64,000 bases of DNA from Paenibacillus sp. 1011MAR3C5 (GTDB lineage: Bacteria > Bacillota > Bacilli > Paenibacillales > Paenibacillaceae): positions 992,001 to 1,056,000 of the forward strand of contig NZ_QZCF01000001.1 in the NCBI RefSeq assembly GCF_003591485.1, written 5' to 3'. Numbering within the stretch: the first letter of the stretch is position 1; each line of letters begins with the position of its first letter. Below are positions 18,957 to 27,864 of the stretch, in pieces. The notes under the pieces were generated by a model. That model ran no database searches. It saw only the letters and a list, made by a program, of their open reading frames with translations, and was not told the origin of the DNA. The position numbers were made by a program, and so were the translations under genes.

Positions 18957-19523
18957 ATGAAACAAAACATATTCGCAAAAACACTTATTGCAGGAGCCGT
19001 TACAACCGCATTGCTTGTAACAGGAATTACACCGCTTCAACATGGCGCGGATACGGCATACGCCGCAACAGCGTCAAGCAAATCTGCCAAGATTGAAGCA
19101 GCCATTAAGCTCGGCGGCAAGTATATGGGTACGCCTTACGAATTCGGATCGAGCCGCAGCAATACAAGAACCTTTGATTGCTCCGATTTCGTCAAGCATA
19201 TCTTTAAACAAGCGGCAGGAAAAACACTGCCCGGATCTTCCGCTACTCAAGCAAGCTACGTGAAGAAGCATTCCACAGTGAAGAAAAGCTGGTCCAGCCT
19301 GAAGCGCGGCGATCTGGTATTCTTCATGTCTTACAAAGGCTCCAAAGCATCCAGCTACTCCAGGATCAACAAGTCGAAGCAAAAGGTAACACATGTCGCT
19401 TTGTACCTGGGCAACGGTAAAGTGCTGCACACGTATTCCAAGAAAAGCGGCGGCGTACGCGTTGACTCCATCAAGGGCACTCAGTGGGAACACCGCATGA
19501 TCTTCGGCGGCAGCGCGCTGTAG
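18957..19523 (+). CDS. Secreted NlpC/P60 peptidoglycan endopeptidase
   Basis: 188 residues: signal peptide ending AYAATA, then one NlpC/P60 domain. The catalytic cysteine is C75 in TFDCSDFVKHIF and the histidine H146 in VTHVALYLGNG, with H158 as the likely third polar residue. Such enzymes cut the D-Glu-to-diamino-acid bond in wall peptides. There is no separate wall-binding domain. AGGAGGTG lies 8 nt before the ATG. It is divergent from the envelope-stress operon, so both may respond to wall damage. Confidence 0.92.
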   Translation: MKQNIFAKTLIAGAVTTALLVTGITPLQHGADTAYAATASSKSAKIEAAIKLGGKYMGTPYEFGSSRSNTRTFDCSDFVKHIFKQAAGKTLPGSSATQASYVKKHSTVKKSWSSLKRGDLVFFMSYKGSKASSYSRINKSKQKVTHVALYLGNGKVLHTYSKKSGGVRVDSIKGTQWEHRMIFGGSAL

Positions 19524-19571
19524 TGGTTGGATGATACAGCAATATGGAAGATAACGAAGTTCATTTCAAAA

Positions 19572-19610
19572 AATGCCGAAGGGGCCTGCTACACACGCTC
19601 CTTCGGCATT
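19572..19610. terminator. Bidirectional terminator between NlpC gene and lipoprotein gene
   Basis: An 11-bp stem (19572-19582 with 19600-19610) lies between the convergent genes. A residues lie on the left and CTTTATT on the right. Confidence 0.82.
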
Positions 19611-19612
19611 CT

Positions 19613-21196
19613 TTATTGAATGGTGACATATCGTATATCGTCTCTCGACAGCAGCTTGCCTTCTGTTGCTTTGTAGGCTCTAAGATCAAGCGCCTCATAA
19701 GCTGAACTGCCGTCCTCCGGCTGCTTGTTCCACACCTGCACGGAATATGACCTGCCATTCTCCACGTCAGCCGCAACCCAAACCAATTCGTCAGTGTTGC
19801 CGCTATCGACCCAATACCCTTCGGATGTTACTTCTATTATATAGCCATCCTTTATATCCACCGCATAGATTGGTCCGTAATCGTGCATGGCCGCATGGGG
19901 ATGCTTCAGAAGCGTCTTGTCCTTCGTAACTTTTAATGATTGGTAAGCATCACGGCGTGGATCATACAAACTGAATGCAGAGTTCGTCTGGTTTCCTAAT
20001 ACACCGTACAGATCTTCACCCTCTTCATTGGGCTTCCAGCTATACGTATGAATGAGGGCATATTCCAATCCGGCATCATCGCTTACCCATCCTGCCAGCT
20101 CCACATACCGGTCTTTCGTGCGGGCAGATATGACTTCCACTTCTTTGCCATCCTGATCATAGATCATGATGCTCTCCGCCGCAATTTCTTTGAACTCGGA
20201 ATTATTTCTCCGCTCCACGATGTCGCTATTCTGGGACGTATAATCCTGATAAGCGTATTGACCTTTTACACTCCACAATATATGGTCAAACATGTAGTTG
20301 TCTCCGAAGGGGATGTCACGAAGCGGTTCTCCATCCGCTTGATACAATCTGAACGCTTGGTCTTCAAGGCTAGTATGCCAGAAGCGCTCTCCATCCGGCG
20401 CGATTGAAGTCAAAAAGAACGGCCATGAATGTTTGATCTCTTCGGAATTCACGACGGATTCTCCCGTATCCAGATCGATACGCAGCAGCGTACCTCCAAA
20501 GCTGTTTAGAAACAAGCCGTCCCCCGCTTCGTTCATCCAGCAGTGAGCATACATGTCTATCCTCTCGAGGTGATCAGGCTGATTGGATATAACGATCTTT
20601 TCACCTGTTAGAATATCCATCTTGACCACTTCATATCGGTATCCCATTTCAATCTCGGAATGATTCCACATGGCAATATAAACAAAATAGCGGTCATCTG
20701 TGAATCCGTAGCCCTCAGCAAGGGAGTAATCGGGTTCATCCCGGTATGTAAAATAATAAAGCGGATAAGTAATATATTGCCCTGTCCTGGGATTGACCAC
20801 AACAGCATCTTGTTGAACAGCAGATTGGTTGGCATCGCCGCTTCTGTAAGTGGTCACAACATGTACGCCATATGACATTTCCTCAACTTCAGGCGAGATC
20901 CATGTCTGTGACACATGGATGCGAGCAATATCAGAGCTTTCATATTCCAAGCTGAAGCCATCCTCCGTATCCTTGCGTTGCAATTCAAGCTTTAGCGGCA
21001 AGGACAAGCCGGCAACCGCTGCTGATGCAGGCGTTTGGGAAGATACCGGGTATTGAATTGAAGCAGCTGTTGAAATTGGCGAAAGCGAAGGTTCGGTCAA
21101 AGTTGGAACAGCCACTTCAGGACGGGAACACGAAATAACGGCAAGCAGCAGACCTGTCAAACAGGCCGCATAACCAACTGACCTTAAAATGTTCAT
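19613..21196 (-). CDS. Putative lipoprotein, beta-propeller-like
   Basis: 527 residues, not recognised as a named family. A signal peptide ends in a lipobox-like VISC, so the protein is probably lipid-anchored outside the membrane. A Ser/Pro/Thr-rich spacer (about 25-65) is followed by beta-rich sequence with repeated WD/YD turns (DDRYFVYIAMWNHSEIEMGY, GGTLLRIDLDTGESVV, SIAPDGERFWHT) that suggest a propeller. No catalytic motif is visible. It stands alone on the minus strand. ATG at 21196 has a purine-rich GGGAGATGAG about 10 nt upstream. Confidence 0.65.
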   Translation of the reverse strand: MNILRSVGYAACLTGLLLAVISCSRPEVAVPTLTEPSLSPISTAASIQYPVSSQTPASAAVAGLSLPLKLELQRKDTEDGFSLEYESSDIARIHVSQTWISPEVEEMSYGVHVVTTYRSGDANQSAVQQDAVVVNPRTGQYITYPLYYFTYRDEPDYSLAEGYGFTDDRYFVYIAMWNHSEIEMGYRYEVVKMDILTGEKIVISNQPDHLERIDMYAHCWMNEAGDGLFLNSFGGTLLRIDLDTGESVVNSEEIKHSWPFFLTSIAPDGERFWHTSLEDQAFRLYQADGEPLRDIPFGDNYMFDHILWSVKGQYAYQDYTSQNSDIVERRNNSEFKEIAAESIMIYDQDGKEVEVISARTKDRYVELAGWVSDDAGLEYALIHTYSWKPNEEGEDLYGVLGNQTNSAFSLYDPRRDAYQSLKVTKDKTLLKHPHAAMHDYGPIYAVDIKDGYIIEVTSEGYWVDSGNTDELVWVAADVENGRSYSVQVWNKQPEDGSSAYEALDLRAYKATEGKLLSRDDIRYVTIQ

Positions 21197-21279
21197 AAAA
21201 AAAGCTCATCTCCCACCGCTATTTGCGCTTATAGACAAATAGACGCCTAACAAAATGAAAAGTTTTACAAAATTTATGA

Positions 21280-21450
21280 TTCATTCAAATAGCGGATCAT
21301 CTGGAGCAGCGCATATCCTACGGCGAGTTTCCTCCCGGCAGCCTGCTGCCTTCCGAGCGCAAATTAGCCGAGCAGCTGGAGGTGAACCGGAGCGTCGTCA
21401 TTCTAGCCTGCTCCGAGCTTCGCTCAATGGGCATGAAGGCCATTCCATAA
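21280..21450 (+). pseudogene. Relic of a GntR/MocR-type transcriptional regulator
   Basis: Translating from 21280 gives FIQIADHLEQRISYGEFPPG, then SLLPSERKLAEQLEVNRSVV and ILACSELRSMG before a stop at 21448. This is the winged-helix DNA-binding domain of MocR/PdxR-like GntR regulators, nearly complete. A TGA at 21277 cuts the N terminus off and the aminotransferase domain that should follow is absent. There is no start codon or ribosome site. It is a decayed gene fragment in a 334-base gap that otherwise shows nothing. Confidence 0.75.
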
Positions 21451-21530
21451 CTATCACCTGCCCACTGAATGATGATACAGCCATTATAATGAGACCTCGC
21501 CTTTCATACACCCGCCATTTCCTGATTGAT

Positions 21531-22847
21531 TCAACCATCCATTTTCCCGTTCACGAAAATACTGCTCTCCGTTAAAAGCGGTAACTCTACTTGTACCTCT
21601 GTCCCAGCGCAAAGCTCGCTTTTCACATCGATACTGCCCTCAAAATGATCTGTCAGCTTCTTTACCATAAACAAACCGATTCCTTGCCCGCTTTTGTCCG
21701 TATTCATCTTCTCATACTTGCGGAACAGCTTCTCCAGCTGCTCTTTCGACATGCCGACTCCTTTATCTCTGACTTCAAGTTGGAGCTTTCCGTCACGGAC
21801 ATTGGCATGCACCGATATAGATGAACCTTCGTGGCTGTATTTGATTGCATTGCTAATGAGATTGGACACAATAAGCTTGAAGCCGATGCTGCTCCCATAA
21901 ATTTGTGCCTCCTGCACATTCATCAATGAGTGGCATTCCACACCTTGCGTACGCGCCTTTGTCGTCATCATGTGCAGCACCTCATCCAGAAGCGGCTTCA
22001 CGCTAACCGCTTCCTTCTGCCACAGCGTATCTGTCGAGAGAAGCTGCTCCGTATTAATAATATGGGCAATTTCATGATCAATTACGTCCACATAGTCGAC
22101 GATTGCTTGCAGCTTGCGTATGTGATCTTCGCCCATCTCTGCACGCGGGTTAAGCATGAGCATCGCATATGCCCGGATCACGGTAAGCGGATTGCGAACC
22201 TCATGGGATACGGCATGGGCAAAATCAAGCTTTTGCTTATAAAGGTCCATCTCCGATTGCATCTCCATATGGACTGCCGGAGACGGAATAATAACCGAGC
22301 GACTGGTGTCCCGGTAAAACATGGAGGGCGCAAGAGAATCATCCGTCATAAAATATTCATGCGAGCGCATCATCTCGTTTTGGACATAAGCTGGAATTCG
22401 CTTGGCGTCATAAGCACATACCCCCAACATCTGGGCGTTCAGTATGGAAGAATCGCAGCGGTGCTCATAAATCAGAAGCTGCTCCGCATTGTTTCCGTTC
22501 TCATCCCATGGCACTTGGCCCCAAGACCGGATTGCTCTCAAGTCTTGCTGCAAAGGGGCGAACAGTTTTGCGAAATTGTTCATCACTTCGGATACAAGCA
22601 TCATGCCGTGCTCATAATAAAAGTCGACATGATTGACATAATGAATCCGTTCCAAGACATCCCTACCTACGCGGCCGGTAAGTGAATGGATCACTTCCAT
22701 GTAATTCGGCTCGCTATCGATGAATACGACATGTTCATCTTGAATAAGTCCGTTGATGAGAAACGATGTGGCGTTTTTAATATAAGCATCATGATTCGTA
22801 TAATAATAGAGAATATGCGCTCCATTGGTCACGTCGACTTGATCCAT
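21531..22847 (-). CDS. MEDS-domain sensor histidine kinase
   Basis: 438 residues. The N-terminal 190 residues (HILYYYTNHDAYIKNATSFL, then DEHVVFIDSEPNY and YEHRCDSS) fit the MEDS domain first described in DcmR-like sensors. A HisKA domain with AVSHEVRNPLTVIRAYAML and a HATPase domain with SNLISNAIKYS, VRDKGVGMS and GQGIGLFMVKKL follow. No membrane segment is present, so it is cytoplasmic. No response regulator lies next to it. Similar MEDS kinases in Bacilli act on sporulation or stress phosphorelays. The start codon is uncertain because the ribosome site is weak. Confidence 0.85.
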   Translation of the reverse strand: MDQVDVTNGAHILYYYTNHDAYIKNATSFLINGLIQDEHVVFIDSEPNYMEVIHSLTGRVGRDVLERIHYVNHVDFYYEHGMMLVSEVMNNFAKLFAPLQQDLRAIRSWGQVPWDENGNNAEQLLIYEHRCDSSILNAQMLGVCAYDAKRIPAYVQNEMMRSHEYFMTDDSLAPSMFYRDTSRSVIIPSPAVHMEMQSEMDLYKQKLDFAHAVSHEVRNPLTVIRAYAMLMLNPRAEMGEDHIRKLQAIVDYVDVIDHEIAHIINTEQLLSTDTLWQKEAVSVKPLLDEVLHMMTTKARTQGVECHSLMNVQEAQIYGSSIGFKLIVSNLISNAIKYSHEGSSISVHANVRDGKLQLEVRDKGVGMSKEQLEKLFRKYEKMNTDKSGQGIGLFMVKKLTDHFEGSIDVKSELCAGTEVQVELPLLTESSIFVNGKMDG

Positions 22848-22936
22848 CAGAGATACCGTATTAGGGCTTTTATGGATTTAGCTCTTTATTATAATTCCTT
22901 CTGTTCATCAAAATGAAATAGAAGAGCGCAAATAAA

Positions 22937-22983
22937 AAGAAGCAGGCATGAGGAGAAACCGTAGGCCTCCGTACCTGCTTCTT
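22937..22983 (-). terminator. Terminator of the large RCC1/FIVAR/SLH gene
   Basis: A 10-bp stem (22937-22946 with 22974-22983) with an inner paired part. On the minus strand it is followed by TTTTATTTG. It lies 25 bases after the stop at 23009. Confidence 0.8.
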
Positions 22984-23008
22984 GCCAATTTTCATATTGC
23001 CAAATGAC

Positions 23009-26000
23009 TTACTCGATTTCGTTGTCTGTGTACAGCCTCATCAACAGCGCAATGGATTCCGAGCGCGTGATGTTGGCTTGCGGCATATACAGATTCGCGC
23101 CTCGACCGCCGATCTTACCTTCAAGACGGAGTGCCTCGACCGCTGCCTTAGCCCATGACGGAATGCTGCTATCGTCCGAAAAACCGGTGATTTCCGCGCT
23201 GTCTTTGCCAATGCCAAGCGCTCTGGCAAGAATGACAGCAGCTTCAGCTCGAGTGATCGATTGGTTCGGACGGAAGGTACCGTCATCATACCCTTGCACC
23301 CATCCTAGCTCCAGCGCTTGAGCGGTAGCTCGTTCCGCCCATGTGCCTATCGATGCTTGATCCGTGAATTCATGAGTTGTGCCGGTCCACTTAGGTTGCA
23401 GCAGCTTCACCAGCATGACGACAAACTCTGCACGGGTAACGGATTGATTCGGACGGAAGGTCTGATCCGGATAACCATCCACCAGTTCCAAGGCCACTGC
23501 TTGCTTAATCTGATTCTCAGCCCAATGACCTGCGATATCAATCAGTTCCTTTAACGGCGGTTTTGGCTCGGGTGCTTTACGCTGAATGTTCAGTCTATAT
23601 ACGCGCTCTGTTCCATCTTCCGCAACGATGGTAATGATAAATTTGTTTTCACCTGCAAGCAGCTTCCATAGCCTTCCGCTAATTTTTTTGCCATCCTGGA
23701 ACACCGTTGCCTCTGCTCCATGATGCGCGAACTCGAAGGTGATCTCCAGTTCCTCCGCTTCTGTTTCGATGGTGTAATCGGATATGGACGCCGAGAAAGC
23801 AGGAACAAGCTCGATGCGGCTGTCGCCGGCCATAATAGTTAATTGCTTAAGTTCGTTATTGCTGGACCGCTCCGGCTCAGTAGACGGGCCGCCTGGGCTG
23901 GTTGGTCCAGGCTTGATGACAGAGTCGTCATAGGCAGCAATGGCCTGTTGCAAGACAGTTGCAGCAGTGTCTATCGTCACCTGCAAGGAGTCGGCCTTAT
24001 CTACTTCCGCTTCGGCCGTAACAATCGCCGTTGTCAGCACGGTTCGAGCGCTTGCTGGATATGTTCCGGGACGCGTACTCTCGCTGGTATCCGCTAAACG
24101 CTTCTTCGCTGTCTGAATTTGCTCGAGAAGAACTGTTTTATCCGCCAATGTGACGACTTCAACGGATAAGCCTACGCTTTCACCCGCGTCATTAAATGCT
24201 CTTACGGTAAACGAATAGCGAACGCCAGTATCGAGACTATCGACTAGATAGCTGTTATCTTGCCCGGCATCGATTTGAACCAGCGGTTTCAGATCGTTGT
24301 TCATATAAATGCGATAACCCGTTACACCGGAGTCAGCCTTTGCTTCCGGCCAAGTAAGCTTCAGGGCTGTACCTGTCACTTCCGATACCTTGGCCTCGCC
24401 GCTCGTCCAGATGGGCGCGTCCGGCTGAACCACTTCTGAAGCTCGGTAAGCAGCAAGTGCAGCGTTCAAGTCGATGCGTGCTTGCTCTACTTGCGCAACT
24501 GTCGCTTGCGCGTTCGACGCTACTATCTTAGCAGCAGTAATTGCTTGACTCAACGCCGTTCTGGCGTTAGCTGGATACTGGCCTGGATTTGTGCCTTCTG
24601 TAGTCGAGTCCAGTTCTGCTTCCGCTTCTACGATGACTGCGTTCAGCGCGTCTTTACCCGCTTCCGGGACTTTGGCTGCGCGATATGTTGTGAGCGCAGC
24701 GTTTAAGTCGGTACGCGCTTTTTCCACTTGCGCCGCTGTCGCTTTCGCGTTCGACGCTACTGTCTTAGCAGCAGTAATCGCTTGACTCAACGCCGTTCTG
24801 GCGTTAGCTGGATACTGGCCTGGATTTGTGCCTTCTGTAGTCGAGTCCAGTTCTGCTTCCGCTTCTACGATGACTGCGTTCAGCGCGCCTTTACCCGCTT
24901 CCGGGACTTTGGCTGCGCGATATGTTGTGAGCGCAGCGTTTAAGTCGGTACGCGCTTTTTCCACTTGCGCCGCTGTCGCTTGCTCATTCGACGCTACTGT
25001 CTTAGCAGCAGTAATTGCTTGACTCAACGCCGTTCTGGCGCTTGCCGGATATTGTCCAGGGTTGGTTCCTTCCACTGTGGAGGACAGCTCTGTCTCCGCT
25101 TCTACGATGACTGCGTTCAGCGCGTCTTTACCCGCTTCCGGGACTTTGGCTGCGCGATATGTTGCGAGCGCAGCGTTTAAGTCGGTACGCGCTTTTTCCA
25201 CTTGCGCCGCTGTCGCTTTCGCGTTCGACGCTACTATCTTAGCGGTGGTGATCGCTTGGCTCAATGCCGTTCTAGCAATCGCCGGATACTGGCCCGGATT
25301 CGTTCCTTCCTCTGTCGAAGCCAGTTCCGTCTCGGCTTCCGCAATGACTGCGTTCAGTGCCGTCTTATCCGCCTCCTGCACCTTCGCCCCACGATACGTC
25401 GTGAGTGCAGCGCTTAGATCAATGCGTGCTTGCTCAACTTGCGCCGCCGTAGCTATTACATTCAACGCCACTACCTTCGCAGCTGTGATCGCTTGACCTA
25501 ACACCGTTCTAGCACTCGCCGGATACTGACCCGGATTCGTTCCTTCCTCTGTCGAAGCCAGTTCCGTCTCGGCTTCCGCAATGACTGCGTTCAGTGCCGT
25601 CTTATCCGCCTCCGGCACCTTCGACCCACGATACGTCGTGAGTGCAGCGCTTAGATCAATGCGTGCTTGCTCAACTTGCGCCGTCGTAGCTATTACATTC
25701 AACGCCACTGTATTCGCAGCTGTGATCGCTTGATCTAACGCTGTTCTAGCACTCGCTGGATACTGGCCGGGATCATTGCCCCCTACCGTTGTGGACAGTT
25801 CGCTTTGAGCTTCGCTAATCACCGCATTCAGAGCCGTCTTATCGACTTCAATAATTTCCGAATCCCAATAGTCCATAAGCGCATTCAATAGATTTTTTCG
25901 TGCCGTATCATAGATGGTATAAGGAACCCCAGTTTCGGCAGAGACAGCTTTCGCCTCTGTTATCGCCTGGGCAAACGCCAATCTCGCGCTTGCCGGATAT

Positions 26001-27685
26001 TGTCCAGGATCAATGCCTTCTTCCGTCGCTGCCAGCTCCGCCTCCGCATCCGCAATAACAAAGTCCAACGCCTCCTTGTATTGCGTCTCCGCTGATAAGA
26101 ATCTTACGTTTTGCTTAGCCGGAATGACGACGCCATTGATGCTGGCTGTTATTACAGCCCGGCCTTCGGATGTGCTTGCTACTTTGGCAGAAAACTTCCC
26201 ATCCCCTTCGTATATAAGCTGATCAACCGTTCCGATGCTGGACTGAATTTCGATTTTATCAGTGCCGAATTTGGAATTTCGCCTCCAATAATCCGCCAGC
26301 TGCAGGCTCACCGCAACCTCTTCATTCAAAAGAACTTCCGTTTTACCAATCGCCCAATAAGCTTGACGGGGATCTGTCATTGTCATTTGAGCAAAGCGTG
26401 CAAGATGCGTCTCCGAACGGTTGCCGCCCAGTTGACCATAGTTGTTGCTGCCTGCGCTCCATACTGTACCGTCCTCTCGCAGCACGACACTATAAAACGC
26501 AGCTGTTGCCACCTGCTGAATATCGGAAATAGCCGCTCCATTCTCCGCCAGCCCAACTATCTCCGGCGACTGAACGAAGGAGGCATTATCCCCAAGGCCT
26601 AATTGCCCGGTAACCGCATTTCCATCATAATTCATGCTGCTTCCCCATGCCCACACACTCCCGTCCTGCTTAATGGCAAGCGTATGATTGAAGCCTCCGT
26701 CCACCATCTTCACATCGTCAAATGGATCGCCTGACGGAAGAATCAGCTTCTCGGCACGGGTTCTGATTGAGGTATGATTCAGACCAAGCTGCGCTGCTTC
26801 GTTGCTTCCCCACACCCATAACGCCCCGTCATTCGCTATGGCAAGCCCGTAAGCGTCGCCGCTGCCAATTGCCCGGATTTGCTCAAGCGGCGTACCATCC
26901 GCCTTTGTTACCCGAATAGGATATGACCGATGGGTGTAAGTACCGTCGCCCAACTGTCCTCTGCCGTTATACCCCCAAGCTAGCAGCTTTCCCTCATCGC
27001 CCTGAATGGCGTACGTCTGGCTGCCTTTGGACTTAATATCCCGTATATCCGTCAAAGGAACGCCGGCTGAGGCAAGCACTTGGACAGGGAACTGGACATA
27101 ATTACGCGAAGTGCCGATTCCAGCCTGCCCCATCTGATTGTCTCCCCAAGCCCATACCGTGCCATCCTCCGCCAAAGCCGAGGCATGTGTTGAACCTGCC
27201 GATATTTTCACAATCTTAGGAAGGCCCGCGATTGGCTCCGCCGCATAGCTCACCATAAACTCCGGATCACGCCCAAGCTCATTGCTGGCATTAAACCCCC
27301 AGGAATAGACGACTCCGTTCTCATCCAAAGCCAATGAGTATTGCGGCCCCGCAGAGACCGCCACGATTTTGGTCAAAGTCCGATGCTGCCCGTTGTACAT
27401 CTCGTAGACAGGCATGGCTACATTCAAAGACTCTATAGAGCCGTTGCCAAATTGCCCGATATTATTGCGGCCCCAAGCCCTGACCGTTCCATCGCTCAGC
27501 AGAGCCAAGACATGTGAGTCGCCTGCAGATATTGATGTTACCTTCAATGTATAAGGTTCATCTCCCGCTGCATTGGCAGCACCGGGAGCAGCCCAAGCTC
27601 CTATTGCCAGCACCGCGATCAAGAGCCAGTTCAGCGCCAAGCGCCTCCCGGTATGTCCTCTCTTCCTTATGTATCCCGCGTTCAT
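23009..27685 (-). CDS. Giant S-layer-anchored protein with RCC1 propeller and FIVAR repeats
   Basis: 1558 residues. A signal peptide ends near PGAANAAGDE. Seven RCC1 repeats (about 45-450; VRAWGRNNIGQFGNG, VWAWGDNQMGQAGIG, LLAWGYNGRGQLGDG and others) should close one seven-bladed propeller. Eight FIVAR-type helical repeats follow (about 530-1090 and 1185-1265), with a fibronectin type III domain at about 1091-1180 between the last two. Then come a cadherin-like beta sandwich (about 1285-1375) and three SLH domains (about 1385-1558). FIVAR repeats often form rods and bind glycans; the propeller would stand outermost. It is likely an adhesin or display protein; no enzymatic residues are seen. 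The gene is divergent from a MalT-like activator. Confidence 0.9.
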   Translation of the reverse strand: MNAGYIRKRGHTGRRLALNWLLIAVLAIGAWAAPGAANAAGDEPYTLKVTSISAGDSHVLALLSDGTVRAWGRNNIGQFGNGSIESLNVAMPVYEMYNGQHRTLTKIVAVSAGPQYSLALDENGVVYSWGFNASNELGRDPEFMVSYAAEPIAGLPKIVKISAGSTHASALAEDGTVWAWGDNQMGQAGIGTSRNYVQFPVQVLASAGVPLTDIRDIKSKGSQTYAIQGDEGKLLAWGYNGRGQLGDGTYTHRSYPIRVTKADGTPLEQIRAIGSGDAYGLAIANDGALWVWGSNEAAQLGLNHTSIRTRAEKLILPSGDPFDDVKMVDGGFNHTLAIKQDGSVWAWGSSMNYDGNAVTGQLGLGDNASFVQSPEIVGLAENGAAISDIQQVATAAFYSVVLREDGTVWSAGSNNYGQLGGNRSETHLARFAQMTMTDPRQAYWAIGKTEVLLNEEVAVSLQLADYWRRNSKFGTDKIEIQSSIGTVDQLIYEGDGKFSAKVASTSEGRAVITASINGVVIPAKQNVRFLSAETQYKEALDFVIADAEAELAATEEGIDPGQYPASARLAFAQAITEAKAVSAETGVPYTIYDTARKNLLNALMDYWDSEIIEVDKTALNAVISEAQSELSTTVGGNDPGQYPASARTALDQAITAANTVALNVIATTAQVEQARIDLSAALTTYRGSKVPEADKTALNAVIAEAETELASTEEGTNPGQYPASARTVLGQAITAAKVVALNVIATAAQVEQARIDLSAALTTYRGAKVQEADKTALNAVIAEAETELASTEEGTNPGQYPAIARTALSQAITTAKIVASNAKATAAQVEKARTDLNAALATYRAAKVPEAGKDALNAVIVEAETELSSTVEGTNPGQYPASARTALSQAITAAKTVASNEQATAAQVEKARTDLNAALTTYRAAKVPEAGKGALNAVIVEAEAELDSTTEGTNPGQYPANARTALSQAITAAKTVASNAKATAAQVEKARTDLNAALTTYRAAKVPEAGKDALNAVIVEAEAELDSTTEGTNPGQYPANARTALSQAITAAKIVASNAQATVAQVEQARIDLNAALAAYRASEVVQPDAPIWTSGEAKVSEVTGTALKLTWPEAKADSGVTGYRIYMNNDLKPLVQIDAGQDNSYLVDSLDTGVRYSFTVRAFNDAGESVGLSVEVVTLADKTVLLEQIQTAKKRLADTSESTRPGTYPASARTVLTTAIVTAEAEVDKADSLQVTIDTAATVLQQAIAAYDDSVIKPGPTSPGGPSTEPERSSNNELKQLTIMAGDSRIELVPAFSASISDYTIETEAEELEITFEFAHHGAEATVFQDGKKISGRLWKLLAGENKFIITIVAEDGTERVYRLNIQRKAPEPKPPLKELIDIAGHWAENQIKQAVALELVDGYPDQTFRPNQSVTRAEFVVMLVKLLQPKWTGTTHEFTDQASIGTWAERATAQALELGWVQGYDDGTFRPNQSITRAEAAVILARALGIGKDSAEITGFSDDSSIPSWAKAAVEALRLEGKIGGRGANLYMPQANITRSESIALLMRLYTDNEIE
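24420..25841 (-). repeat. Six tandem 237-bp repeats coding for FIVAR units
   Basis: Recurring boundary words (TTACCCG or TTATCCG on the plus strand) fall at 24654, 24891, 25128, 25365 and 25602, with a related one at 25839, exactly 237 bp apart. Each unit codes for 79 residues of the form KTALNAVI...NPGQYPASARTAL. The copies near 24591-24706 and 24828-24943 are almost identical, which points to recent duplication or gene conversion. A more diverged unit adjoins at the right. Confidence 0.9.
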
Positions 27686-27864
27686 CTTCTCCTGCTACCT
27701 CCCTTAATCTAAGTCCTCCATATCCCGACATGAAGTGACACAATTCTATTCATTGTATGGAAATTCGTTTCCGAAACAATTTGCAAATGTTAATTCCGCC
27801 TATTTTTATGACAGGGGTTCCGCTATACTGAAAGCAAGAAAGCTTGTCTGCATATGGAGGAACT

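Noticed and set aside
24482-25496. Series of similar plus-strand frames in the FIVAR region
   Set aside because: They repeat only because the 237-bp units repeat; they are antisense shadows, not a gene family.
24420-25841. Possible CRISPR array because of regular repeats
   Set aside because: Units are 237 bp, contiguous and coding; there are no spacers or cas genes.
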